NCBI RefSeq assembly: GCF_900102165.1
Contig: NZ_FNBD01000014.1
Span: forward strand, 19,534-83,533
DNA length: 64,000 nucleotides
Source: Cellulophaga baltica
Lineage (GTDB): Bacteria > Bacteroidota > Bacteroidia > Flavobacteriales > Flavobacteriaceae
Reading direction: 5' to 3'
Shown here: in pieces, positions 34,600 to 44,025 of the stretch
Numbering within the stretch: the first letter of the stretch is position 1
Layout of the letters: each line of letters begins with the position of its first letter
Program-made: the position numbers and the translations under genes
Notes under the pieces: model-generated
What the model saw: only the letters and a program-made list of their open reading frames with translations
What the model was told of the DNA's origin: nothing
The model's database searches: none

Positions 34600-34903
34600 G
34601 AGCTGTGGGTTGAGTATGGGGTTTTAGTATTGGTTTTTGTATGATGCAATGATATTATTAAACCCAAAGTTTATGTAATCATTGAAGATTAGTGACTTTT
34701 TTCTATAGTTGAATATGCATAATCTTACGTTGAATACAGGATTGGTATCGGTATGTATTTGATAAATCATATGTAAATTCTTACAATTTTAAAAGTAATT
34801 AATTATGTAATAACGTCAAATTTTGTTTCTTGTTGTATCTCCTTATTAAATTTATAATTTTATATCTTTGATATTGTTGTATTTTCTTACCAGCAATTTC
34901 TAA
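34600..34903 (+). promoter_or_regulatory. Intergenic region with promoter for the membrane glycosyltransferase-like operon
   Basis: 304 nt between divergent genes. TATCTTTG (34863-34870) is a full TAnnTTTG match and lies 33 nt before the ATG at 34904. No FNR-like palindrome with the spacing used upstream is seen. The rest is AT-rich without a gene or a strong hairpin. Confidence 0.5.
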
Positions 34904-37900
34904 ATGAAGAAAAAAACCAATACACTTTTAATTTTAGCTTTGATAGTTGGCCTTGCATTTCATGGGTCTGCAATTTTCTTCACCTTAGAATCTACTTATG
35001 ATGCCTTAATACATTTATTTTTTGCAGATCATTATGCAGACTCTTGGTTTGATCCTTGGGAATATAGATGGTACACAGGATTTACCGTACAATCATACCC
35101 TCCTTTAGTACATCAGGTTATAGGCATACTTTCTTATATTGGAGGGTTAAAATTTGGGATGTATACGGTAGCATTATTGGCTATTGTGCTGTTTATAACC
35201 GGTGTTTACCGGTATACCTTATTAATGACAGGGAGTAGGAGAATAGCCGGTTACGGTGCCGTCCTAGCCGTATTTTCTTCCACATTTGTAGAAACGCTTC
35301 ATATTTTCGGACAATTACCAAGTATTACAGCGCTTTCCATTCTTTTGCATTCCATGACAGAAATATACTTATGGATCAAGACAGGAAAAATCAGGTATTT
35401 TTTGACCAGTGTTACCATGCTTGCCGTGACAGTAACCTCTCATCATGTAACGCCAATTTTTGGAATGGTGTTTTTTATAGCGCCATTAATAGGAATGGCA
35501 GTTATGGATGCCTCTCGAGAACGTGTAAATTCTTATAAAGAACTTACCTTTAAAATATTTTGGAATACCACATTAAAGCATTTTTGGCGTATAGCCAAGT
35601 TTGGTGGTACCAGTCTTTTTTTAATCGTTTTTTGTATTTTTCCCTATTGGTATAATTCTAAAAGAAACCCGATAACGCAAGTAGCAATTCCGCATGGCTC
35701 TCGTGATAATTTTTTAGAAATTACGTCATCAGGTTTGGTGTTTTTTGTAATTCCATGGGGGATATTTCTATTCGTATTGCCTTATTTCTTCTATAGATAT
35801 TTTAGTAAACGGTATATTTTCTTCGGATTATCTTTTGCTTTATTAACCATATTGGGTACAGGTGGTACGACGCCGATACCTTTAATGATGTTGGGAGAAA
35901 CAGCTTTTAATATTCTTACTTTAGATAGGTTTACCTTATGGGCGACTATTATGGCTTTACCCATTTTTGCAGAGTTTGCCTATAGAATGGTAGAGGGCGA
36001 TTTAAAAGTGTTGGTGCAAGAAAAGTTCGGCGAAGTCTATCATCGAGTCATTGGTGGGTTAATTGCTGGTGGTATGTTGTTTATGGTACTTTTTACCATG
36101 ACCTTAGGGTATTTTAGGCCGTCGCAACCTGCTAAAATTAATATGCTACCTATTGTAAATTTTTTAGGAGCAGATTCACACGATTCTTGGCGGTATTTGC
36201 CATTAGGGTTTGGAGATCAAATGGCTTGGCTATCTGCCCAAACAACGGCGATGACCGTAGATGGTAATTACCATTCTGCTAGACGTTTACCAGAATTAAC
36301 GACGAGGGCTATTGAACGTATAGAAAATTCTAAATTTAGAGGAGTAGAAGGTATTGGTTCTTTACAGCAGTTTTTAACGGTACCGGAGAAATACAATTTA
36401 AAGTATATCTTTTCTAATGATAAATTTTATGATCCTATATTATACTATTGCGGTTGGCAACGTTTGCAGCAATTAGAAAACGGAATTATGGTGTGGGAAA
36501 AGTTAAATGTACCTCCCATACCTCAGATAATTCCCAAGGAAGACGTACCTACCATTATGAAAATAATGTGGGGAATCATTCCGTTAACTACCGTACTACT
36601 AGCGTTTATTATTAATATACAGCTTATTTGGGTACGGCTTTTAAAGTCTAAAAAGTTGGAGCCACCTTCTTTTATGAAGTTAGAATTGCCTTATAATAAA
36701 TTCTCCTATAAACTTTTAATCTTTTCGCATTTTTGGGCTTTCATTGTCTTAATTTGTTTAGGGTACGGTATTTATTTGTTCTATGTTAAGAATGTAGCGC
36801 AACTCTCTGCAAATAATGTGGTAGAGGCTTACTATGATGCTTTAGATTTTAAAGAATTTAATAGAGCGCATTCTTATCTAGATCCAGACAGTAATATAGA
36901 TATTGCACAATACATGCTAGAGGTTTCTGTAACCGATGGAATATTAAGTTCCTATGCGAAAATGGATTCTTTGCATGTGGAAATCTATGATGAAACACCT
37001 ACTAGCGCTAAAGCCAAAGTACACACCCGGTGGATTACTCCATTAGAAAATTTATACAGTAGTGATTATCATGAACTTGTAAAGAGGAAAAGTAAATGGT
37101 ATATAAAACCTTCTAAATTTGATAATGATATTCCTCCAGATCAATTATTTACAGCAAATGGGACAACTTTTTATAACCATGGTAGAAGGAAGATAACAAC
37201 GCAAGAAACCTATCATGAAGATGTGTTAAAGCAGCCTGTGTTAGAAATATTAAGTGCCAAATTGGTGAAGAATAGGGGGCAGTTTAGTATCATAGGGGAA
37301 ATACAAAATGTAGATAATGTACCCGCAGATGTCGTGATCAAGGCTACGTTGTATAATGATGCTAACAAAGAGTTGGCCAATTACAATGCTAAATATCATA
37401 TGAAGCATAAATTAATGCCTAAAGAAACTACGGTCTTTAAAATAAATTTTGAAGGAATTGCATGGTCGTCTACTAAAGATACCTTGCCGCCTACTTTTGA
37501 TCCAGACCAATTTACACCAATGAATTTTGAAGATCAACCCACAAATTTTAACTTACAATCTGCGGGAAATGTGGCGAATACAGATTTGTATAAAGGAGTT
37601 GCTTTGCAGGATATGGAGTATACAGATCAAGGATTCAATGGTGTTCTTTTCAATGCTGGAGTTCAGGAAGTTACCATACCTCAATTAATAATTTCGTACT
37701 ACAATAAAGAAAATGAACTACTTTGGGTAGATCATTCTTTTGTGCCTGAGGGGGTACGCATACAACGAAAACAATTTTTTAATTATAAACCATTAGAGTT
37801 AGATAGTTTAGAAGTCATACGTAGTGATTTGAAAAATTGCTTTGTAAACGGAATGCCTAATGCCTCCATAGCAGAAAAAGTTTTTCCAAATAGAAATTAT

Positions 37901-37993
37901 TCCCATGGAGCTAGTCAGACGCAACCATTTTCTGGCGTTGGCTTTGAATTTATAAAGTTTGAGATAAATAGTTATATCGGAAACCCGAAGTAA
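34904..37993 (+). CDS. Large multi-pass membrane protein, GT-C/PTPS-related type, with periplasmic C-terminus
   Basis: A 1029-residue protein. The N-terminal ~420 residues carry about ten membrane helices and a first outer loop with acidic and aromatic residues (TYDALIHLF, WYTGF, QSYPPLVHQ), as in GT-C glycosyltransferases and the PTPS-related membrane family. Two more helices lie near 555-575 and 610-635. Residues about 645-750 look like an NTF2-like fold (VEAYYDALDFKEFNRAHSYL) and the rest is beta-rich. It may transfer or polymerise sugars on a lipid carrier. It is co-directional with and 1 nt from the lipoprotein gene. Exact role unknown. Confidence 0.7.
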   Translation: MKKKTNTLLILALIVGLAFHGSAIFFTLESTYDALIHLFFADHYADSWFDPWEYRWYTGFTVQSYPPLVHQVIGILSYIGGLKFGMYTVALLAIVLFITGVYRYTLLMTGSRRIAGYGAVLAVFSSTFVETLHIFGQLPSITALSILLHSMTEIYLWIKTGKIRYFLTSVTMLAVTVTSHHVTPIFGMVFFIAPLIGMAVMDASRERVNSYKELTFKIFWNTTLKHFWRIAKFGGTSLFLIVFCIFPYWYNSKRNPITQVAIPHGSRDNFLEITSSGLVFFVIPWGIFLFVLPYFFYRYFSKRYIFFGLSFALLTILGTGGTTPIPLMMLGETAFNILTLDRFTLWATIMALPIFAEFAYRMVEGDLKVLVQEKFGEVYHRVIGGLIAGGMLFMVLFTMTLGYFRPSQPAKINMLPIVNFLGADSHDSWRYLPLGFGDQMAWLSAQTTAMTVDGNYHSARRLPELTTRAIERIENSKFRGVEGIGSLQQFLTVPEKYNLKYIFSNDKFYDPILYYCGWQRLQQLENGIMVWEKLNVPPIPQIIPKEDVPTIMKIMWGIIPLTTVLLAFIINIQLIWVRLLKSKKLEPPSFMKLELPYNKFSYKLLIFSHFWAFIVLICLGYGIYLFYVKNVAQLSANNVVEAYYDALDFKEFNRAHSYLDPDSNIDIAQYMLEVSVTDGILSSYAKMDSLHVEIYDETPTSAKAKVHTRWITPLENLYSSDYHELVKRKSKWYIKPSKFDNDIPPDQLFTANGTTFYNHGRRKITTQETYHEDVLKQPVLEILSAKLVKNRGQFSIIGEIQNVDNVPADVVIKATLYNDANKELANYNAKYHMKHKLMPKETTVFKINFEGIAWSSTKDTLPPTFDPDQFTPMNFEDQPTNFNLQSAGNVANTDLYKGVALQDMEYTDQGFNGVLFNAGVQEVTIPQLIISYYNKENELLWVDHSFVPEGVRIQRKQFFNYKPLELDSLEVIRSDLKNCFVNGMPNASIAEKVFPNRNYSHGASQTQPFSGVGFEFIKFEINSYIGNPK

Positions 37994-37994
37994 T

Positions 37995-39227
37995 ATGCAT
38001 AAAACAATTTATATCATACTCTGTTTTATTATGCTTGGATGTTCTTCAAAAAAAGAAGAACCTAAAAAAAGTGCGCAAATAAATGCGATAGCACTGACAA
38101 AAAAGGACAGATATACTGCAGGGGATGCTATTACAATGGCATTTAAAACCGAGGCTCCAATAGAAAATTTTAAGTTGCATATTAAAAATGCTTATGGAAC
38201 ATTATTAGTTGCACCCGAAATGGTACATGGTGAAATGGTTTTTTCTTTTCCTACAAATTTTTCACGAAAATCTGGTTTGTGTCGTTGGAAATTAATCAAT
38301 GAGGGCCAAACCCTTCTAAAAGGAGAAATTGAGATTCATCCTAATGAGCAAAAAGGGACCAATATGGCCACCTATTTTGGACCGAGAAGTATTACAGCAG
38401 GCGATATTGATTATTCTATGTTAGTTATTGCTCCTACAGATGTTTTTGATAACCCTGTAGCTAGAGGCACTGAGGTTACGGTTAAATCCCAATTCTTAGC
38501 ATCTATTAATGAATATAAGGTAGCCACTACAGAGTTAATGGCATGGTACAATGTGAGATCTACCCATAAGTCGGGTAGAATATTAGTCACAGCAGCATGT
38601 AATGCCACCCCTTCTAAAGAACTTACCACGATTGTTTTTCCATCAAACTCTACGAGCTTTAAAATAACAGCTTTTCAAGATCATGATTATGCAGATGGCA
38701 ATCAAATTTTAAAATTAAGGTCTGATATTATCAAAGATGAATTTGGAAATACGGTAAGTGACGGTACCTTGGTGACATTTATTATTAAGAACGATAAAGA
38801 TGCCTATCTATATACTGTAGGTACTACGATAAACGGTATTGTAGAAGGCAGAACTTTACACCCTTCTCAAGCAGCGCATTGGAATATTCAAGCATTTATT
38901 ACGGGAGCATCTGAAAGCAATTCTATAGATGTTACATTTAGAACCGCAATTGAAGATTATAAAGTGTACTTTTCTAAAGGCAATAGAAATATAGATATAG
39001 GACCATTGGAAAGTTTCATGAAACAATTAGTGCCTGATGGTATTTTGGTACAAATGGATGTGTTTTCGGAACATGGAGATTTTATAGAAACAAAAAAGAC
39101 CACCACCAAAAAAGGGGTGTGCAATTTTTATTTAAGTCCAGAATACTTAGAAAATGGCACCTACAAATTAGTGATTAGGGCGGCAGGCATTACTAAAGAA
39201 TTTAAAAAAGAAATGAATGGCATTTAA
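37995..39227 (+). CDS. Lipoprotein with Ig-like/invasin-like repeats
   Basis: A 410-residue exported lipoprotein: the signal ends LGCSSKK with lipidated C16. The remainder is beta-rich and reads like three or four Ig-type modules (RYTAGDAITMAFKTE, then DVFDNPVARGTEVTV, then DEFGNTVSDGTLVTF). The last two resemble invasin/Big1 repeats, which form surface rods. It sits between the membrane glycosyltransferase-like gene (1-nt gap) and the GH5-like gene (11-nt overlap), so it is likely part of the same envelope complex. Precise role unknown. Confidence 0.75.
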   Translation: MHKTIYIILCFIMLGCSSKKEEPKKSAQINAIALTKKDRYTAGDAITMAFKTEAPIENFKLHIKNAYGTLLVAPEMVHGEMVFSFPTNFSRKSGLCRWKLINEGQTLLKGEIEIHPNEQKGTNMATYFGPRSITAGDIDYSMLVIAPTDVFDNPVARGTEVTVKSQFLASINEYKVATTELMAWYNVRSTHKSGRILVTAACNATPSKELTTIVFPSNSTSFKITAFQDHDYADGNQILKLRSDIIKDEFGNTVSDGTLVTFIIKNDKDAYLYTVGTTINGIVEGRTLHPSQAAHWNIQAFITGASESNSIDVTFRTAIEDYKVYFSKGNRNIDIGPLESFMKQLVPDGILVQMDVFSEHGDFIETKKTTTKKGVCNFYLSPEYLENGTYKLVIRAAGITKEFKKEMNGI

Positions 39228-40755
39228 ACTTAATAAAACACTGTATAGAACCGTCATCATTGCATCATTTATTGCGGTAAATGCACTTATCATTTCTGGT
39301 ATTGGATCGGCATGGGTTTTTCTTAATACAGGGGCAGACCGTACTTCCATGTTACATTTAGAAGTTCCTATGGATGAGGTTTACCGGCCAGAAATTGCTT
39401 GGTCTAATGTAGATAATCCAGGAAGGCCCATAGAGGAACAAACTTTAGGGGAGATTACGAACGATTATTTAAACGCATGGCACGTACGCAATATCGCTTT
39501 TAAAAAGAATGACTACTACGGGATTAAAGATTTTTATACGGACAGTGCTCGGGTACGTTTGTATGATAACATAGACCTCAATTTAAAAAATAATAATTGG
39601 TACAAGCGTACCACACTAAAGCATAATGGTGCTATAGATTTTTACAGTGTAGACGGTACTATGGTTGTTTTTAAGGACCACAATGTTGTTGAATACCAAG
39701 AAATTTATACTGGAGAAGAATTACTGTATAAAGAAAAAGATACTACAAGCTATCATGTGATGATGCTCTTGGAAGATGGATTTTGGAGAATTCGCCATTT
39801 AAAAGAAATTGAAAATAGTAGAGACACTACAACCTTAGCAGCACGTAATATTGATGCTGAACTTAAAAAAATTGAGAATCTAAAAGGAATAAACTATTAT
39901 CCTAAAGATACCCCGTGGGACACTTTTGGAAAACGATTTGATGCTACGGTTATTAATGATGATTTTAAGATTATTCATGACATGGGATTAAACGGGATTC
40001 GGATTTTTGTACAATATGAAGATTTTGGAAAGAGTACGGTTAAAAAAGATAAAATAGCACTCTTGAAAAAAGTGCTAGATCTAGCGGAAGAAAACAAGCT
40101 AGATGTTATACTTACATTATTTGACTTTTATGGGGATTATGATGTCTCTAATTGGACCTTGACCAATAGACATGCAGAGGCCATTGTACATGCGGTAAAG
40201 GACCACCCAGCCCTGTTAGCATGGGATTTAAAAAATGAACCCGATTTAGATTTAGCCTCGAGAGGTCGTGAACGGGTTATTGGCTGGCTAGAACAAATGA
40301 TGGAGAATATTAAACTCTGGGATAGAAACCATCCCGTTACTATTGGTTGGTCTTCTCCGGAAGCTGCGGTAGAATTGGTAGATCAGGTAGATTTTGTGTC
40401 CTACCATTACTATAGAGAACTATCCGATTTTAACAAGACTTATGATATTCTAAAGAAGAAAGCTTTGAACAAACCAATAATGCTGCAAGAATACGGTTTA
40501 TCATCCTATGGCGGTATTTGGAATTTTTATAGAGGTTCTGATAAAAGACAAGCGGAGTATTATGCAGAAATTCAGCCTCTATTACTTAAGAAAAATATTC
40601 CATTTGTAGCTTGGACCTTATATGATTTTTCAGAAGTGCCCACAGCTGTAGTAGGTAAATTACCTTGGAGAAAAAGCAAGCAATACCATTTTGGTTTCTT
40701 AACTAAAAGAGGTAAGAAGAAAGCGGCTTATGAGCATTTTGCGCTACAAAAATAA
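39217..40755 (+). CDS. Membrane-anchored GH5-like glycoside hydrolase with NTF2-like domain
   Basis: A 512-residue protein with one N-terminal membrane helix (about 13-36) and no cleavage site. Residues about 78-200 look like an NTF2-like fold, as in the C-terminal part of the 1029-residue neighbour. Residues about 220-510 form a TIM barrel of the GH5/GH-A clan with acid/base E341 (DLKNEPD) and nucleophile E425 (MLQEYG). It would cut or remodel a beta-linked polysaccharide in the periplasm. Hydrolases of this kind are usual in exopolysaccharide secretion loci. The start overlaps the lipoprotein gene by 11 nt. Confidence 0.82.
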   Translation: MAFKLNKTLYRTVIIASFIAVNALIISGIGSAWVFLNTGADRTSMLHLEVPMDEVYRPEIAWSNVDNPGRPIEEQTLGEITNDYLNAWHVRNIAFKKNDYYGIKDFYTDSARVRLYDNIDLNLKNNNWYKRTTLKHNGAIDFYSVDGTMVVFKDHNVVEYQEIYTGEELLYKEKDTTSYHVMMLLEDGFWRIRHLKEIENSRDTTTLAARNIDAELKKIENLKGINYYPKDTPWDTFGKRFDATVINDDFKIIHDMGLNGIRIFVQYEDFGKSTVKKDKIALLKKVLDLAEENKLDVILTLFDFYGDYDVSNWTLTNRHAEAIVHAVKDHPALLAWDLKNEPDLDLASRGRERVIGWLEQMMENIKLWDRNHPVTIGWSSPEAAVELVDQVDFVSYHYYRELSDFNKTYDILKKKALNKPIMLQEYGLSSYGGIWNFYRGSDKRQAEYYAEIQPLLLKKNIPFVAWTLYDFSEVPTAVVGKLPWRKSKQYHFGFLTKRGKKKAAYEHFALQK

Positions 40756-40850
40756 AGAAGTATAGATAGGTAATAGCAGTTTTCTTTAACACCTATCACC
40801 ATTACTTCAGGTATAGTCCATATTTTATTAGAATTTATTATGTGTTTAAA

Positions 40851-41090
40851 AAAAGAAGGGAGAGTAGACCACAACATCTCTCTCCCTTACACACATAACC
40901 ACTAACCAAAGTTGTGAATTCTTAATGTTATTAATCTTGTGCATTTTAAAAAGAAGGGAGAGGAGACCACAACATCTCTCTCCCTTACACACATAACCAC
41001 TAACCAAATTCTTAAAAGGTGTATTGTTTTTTAAAAAAGGAGATTTAATTTAAATTGCCTCTCCTTTTCACACATAACCAATAACCAATT
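40851..41090 (-). repeat. Three tandem hairpin repeats, probable triple terminator of the GT4 gene
   Basis: Three related units follow each other. Unit 1 has stem AAGGGAGAG (40856-40864) and CTCTCCCTT (40880-40888). Unit 2 has the same stem at 40954-40962 and 40978-40986. Unit 3 is diverged, AAAAGGAGA (41035-41043) and TCTCCTTTT (41060-41068). Each stem is followed on the plus strand by CACATAACCACTAACCAA or a close variant. On the minus strand each hairpin runs into a T tract, so they look like successive intrinsic terminators downstream of the GT4 gene. On the plus strand the conserved tail resembles a Bacteroidota 5' leader, an alternative reading. The rest of the 40756-41100 gap holds no gene. 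Confidence 0.7.
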
Positions 41091-41100
41091 GAATATATTT

Positions 41101-42312
41101 TTAAGCCTGTTCCTCTTGAAATTTAGGTACTGGCGATTTTTTCTCTATAATGGTATTAAAATGATCTAAATACATGGCCGCAATAGTAGACATAGGTAAA
41201 GAACAAGCAGCGGTGTAATTTGTATGCCCTAAGCTTCTTCTATACGTGTCATTCGTAATAATATTCTGAATGGCGTCTGCTAATGATCCCGTATTGTCGG
41301 CATCAAAAAATTCTCCTCTATATCCTTCCTCTTTTACGAGAATACTTAAATCTCCTAAGTCTGGTAAAGCAACTGCATTACCATAACTACCAGCTTGGTG
41401 TAAAACTCCTGAGCTTCCTGTTGTAGACGTATATGGGAATACAACCACCGCACTATCTTTAAATATTTTTTCTACATCTTCTTCGGCAACATACCCAGTA
41501 AACCTTATTTGTGGTACGGTATTATATTTTTCCTTCATGGAGTCTAAATAACCAGGGGTATTTGGACTGTCTGTACCGGCAATAACTATTTCTATATCTT
41601 CTTGGGTTCTTTTTCTTATAAGCTCTACCGCTTCTATTAAAACCTCTACTTTTTTATACGTACCAAATTTGCCAAATGCCATTACTTGTTTAGGACCAGC
41701 AGGTAAATCATAGGTAGGAGTAGGAGGAGTCTCAAAGGCTCCGTGTGGAATTAGCGCTATATTCTTAGCCTTATATTTTTTCTCTAATATGGTAACGTAT
41801 TTGCTAATGGTTACGGCAACTACATCTGATGCTAACACAAATCTTGTTAACGTAGTACCAATAAAATTATATATTTTTTGCAATACTTTATTTTCAGTAA
41901 AACCTGCACTTTCTAAATCTACCTGCTCTAAAATATTATGCAATAAAGAAATGGTAGGTATACCTTTAAATTTGCATATAGCAGGAAGAAGAAGACCTAA
42001 TGCTGCTGGTATTTTTTTATCTCCAAATTTTAAAAATTGAAGGTTAAATAGTACGGCATCTGGTTTAGTTTGATTTAATGCTTTGTTGACACTGAAAATA
42101 TTTCCGTAACTATTAAAACTCCAGCATTCTTTTACCGTTATTTTACAACCGTTTTCTGTAAAAGCTAAATCTTTTTCTCCTTCTGTTTTATCACAAATTA
42201 GAACAAGTTCTGTGACTTGATCTTGTAATCTAAAATGCTTTACTAAATGATAACCATATTCTGTTAAGGTTACTTTACTTGGAGGATAAGCGGTTACGAT
42301 GGCTAGTTTCAT
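41101..42312 (-). CDS. Family 4 glycosyltransferase
   Basis: A 403-residue cytosolic GT-B enzyme. The N-terminal Rossmann half starts KLAIVTAYPPSK. The C-terminal half has PHGAFETPP, MAFGKFGTYKKVEVLIEA, RFTGYVAEEDVEKIF and the donor-binding region VVVFPYTSTTGSSGVLHQAG (positions about 309-328), typical of GT4. It is encoded downstream of the flippase on the same strand with a 129-nt gap. Donor and acceptor sugars cannot be predicted. In Pel-type loci the soluble synthase PelF is also a GT4 enzyme paired with a flippase; a direct orthology is not claimed. Confidence 0.88.
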   Translation of the reverse strand: MKLAIVTAYPPSKVTLTEYGYHLVKHFRLQDQVTELVLICDKTEGEKDLAFTENGCKITVKECWSFNSYGNIFSVNKALNQTKPDAVLFNLQFLKFGDKKIPAALGLLLPAICKFKGIPTISLLHNILEQVDLESAGFTENKVLQKIYNFIGTTLTRFVLASDVVAVTISKYVTILEKKYKAKNIALIPHGAFETPPTPTYDLPAGPKQVMAFGKFGTYKKVEVLIEAVELIRKRTQEDIEIVIAGTDSPNTPGYLDSMKEKYNTVPQIRFTGYVAEEDVEKIFKDSAVVVFPYTSTTGSSGVLHQAGSYGNAVALPDLGDLSILVKEEGYRGEFFDADNTGSLADAIQNIITNDTYRRSLGHTNYTAACSLPMSTIAAMYLDHFNTIIEKKSPVPKFQEEQA

Positions 42313-42441
42313 GGCTATACTTTTTATTCGGTTTGTGTTTTACAAATATGGTTTCTTATCGGCTTTATTCTTTTAAAACTCCGTCTAGTTTCGTTTTTCT
42401 ATCGATGAATTAAAAGACACTGTCGATAAATAGTTTTATAA

Positions 42442-43680
42442 TTATAGTTTTGATTTTTTAAGTAAAAAATAAATTATTTGTACTGCTAGCAATAAGGCCA
42501 TAGCTATAATTTGTACGTGCACTACGACTTCTAAGGTGTCATGATAAAATACGACTAATGCTATTTGTGACATACCCAGCAAGCCCGATAAAATAACCGG
42601 CACATAATGATCTAATGACAAGAAATAGTAAGCAAATATATTCCCTATGGCAAATAATGATGTGGCTAAAGCGTACTGCCATAATAGACCGGCCATAGAA
42701 ATATAAGCATCACCAAACATTACGGTTATAATAAACTCTGGCATAAGATAACAAGCCGTTACGATTACTGCGGATAGTAATCCTATATAGCCTACATATT
42801 TAAATAAAATAGGAGCAGTAGGTTCACCATCTTTTTGTTTTTGTACTACGGTAGGCAGCAATAACATAACAAACATCCACGCTACAAAATAGACTACACG
42901 GCCTATTAATGCTAAAGAGGCATAAAGGCCAGCATCAAGCGCATCAAAGTAATGCTTCACAAGAAGGATATCACTATTGTTTATGATAATCTGAGTGAAT
43001 TCATAACAAGCAGTAAGCACCATAAATTTGGTCACGCGCTTGGCATTCTCAGGTAATAATTTTGTTTTAGAACTAAAACTCAATCCTTTTAAATCAGAAG
43101 GAATTAATCCGAAGATAAAGGAAATACCAATTCCTAATGCCACTAAAAAAGAAGACTCCAAAGGCACAAATAGTAGTAAGGCCAGCGTAATTAAGAGCCT
43201 AGTCCACATTTCTGTTTGGTAGGTGATAGATAGATTTTTAAAATCTTGATTTCCTTGATAATTTCCTCTATTGACACTCATAAAAAAATACAAAGGCACG
43301 CCAATACCAAAGAGAATAAACATCCAATGGCTTTTAGTATGAAATAATTCTTGTAAATTTTTAGAGAATAGGATAATTAAAATTCCGGCTATGATACCAA
43401 AAATGGTCGCATGTTTGTAACTCCTGTTTTTAAAACTAGACCATTGGTCTCCCGAAAAAAGGACTGCAAATTTGGCTGTAGCCAACTGAAATGTCATTCC
43501 AACAAAAGAGAGTACTAGTAATAAAGTAATTAATAAAGCAGCTTCTGCAAATGCAGCAGGGCCTAATAAACGTCCTAATAGTAAGTTGTATATATAATTG
43601 CCACCATTCACTAACAAAACACTACCCATGAACAATTGTTCGGGCGTAATTTTTTTAAGCAAAAGTTTAATAGTTAACAT
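42442..43680 (-). CDS. Polysaccharide flippase-like membrane protein (MOP/Wzx superfamily)
   Basis: A 412-residue inner membrane protein with about twelve helices. The N-terminal region NGGNYIYNLLLGRLLGPAAF is the usual start of the Wzx/PST family. Short hydrophilic loops and a helix-rich C-terminus (QIIAMALLLAVQIIYFLL, near the end) complete the fold. Members move lipid-linked oligosaccharides, or, as PelG does, help a polymer cross the membrane. It lies upstream of the GT4 gene on the same strand and is divergent from the TPR-barrel gene. The ATG follows the AT-rich leader TTAACCAATCAGC. Confidence 0.85.
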   Translation of the reverse strand: MLTIKLLLKKITPEQLFMGSVLLVNGGNYIYNLLLGRLLGPAAFAEAALLITLLLVLSFVGMTFQLATAKFAVLFSGDQWSSFKNRSYKHATIFGIIAGILIILFSKNLQELFHTKSHWMFILFGIGVPLYFFMSVNRGNYQGNQDFKNLSITYQTEMWTRLLITLALLLFVPLESSFLVALGIGISFIFGLIPSDLKGLSFSSKTKLLPENAKRVTKFMVLTACYEFTQIIINNSDILLVKHYFDALDAGLYASLALIGRVVYFVAWMFVMLLLPTVVQKQKDGEPTAPILFKYVGYIGLLSAVIVTACYLMPEFIITVMFGDAYISMAGLLWQYALATSLFAIGNIFAYYFLSLDHYVPVILSGLLGMSQIALVVFYHDTLEVVVHVQIIAMALLLAVQIIYFLLKKSKL

Positions 43681-44025
43681 GCTGATTGGTTAATTGGTTT
43701 GGTTATTGTACTTCTTTTAATAGTACATATCTATAACGTTAAAACTTTATATTATTGTAAGATAATTCTTATAATTTGTATTTTATTTAAAAAGTATAAA
43801 ATCATTATCCTTCATTTATTTTACCAAATGTCTTGCAATTAGCATTCTTTTTTGCCTAGGCTTCGGTCAATGACCTATTGTAATAGATGAGTAGACAAAT
43901 GCATACTTCCAAAACAACTGTGGAGACCATAGCTTTACCATAGCTAGAAATAATACTAATGAATGCTAATATTTTCGATAAAATACCGTTATTTAAAATG
44001 TAGTAAAAAACGTACAAACTAATCC
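43681..44025. other. Intergenic region between divergent flippase and TPR-barrel genes
   Basis: 345 nt without a gene. It holds divergent promoters that I could not place exactly. A perfect odd palindrome GGTCAATGACC is at 43865-43875 and could be a protein-binding site. It does not match the TGAYnnnnRTCA pattern and has no matching -7 element at 23 nt. Nothing else stands out. Confidence 0.4.
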
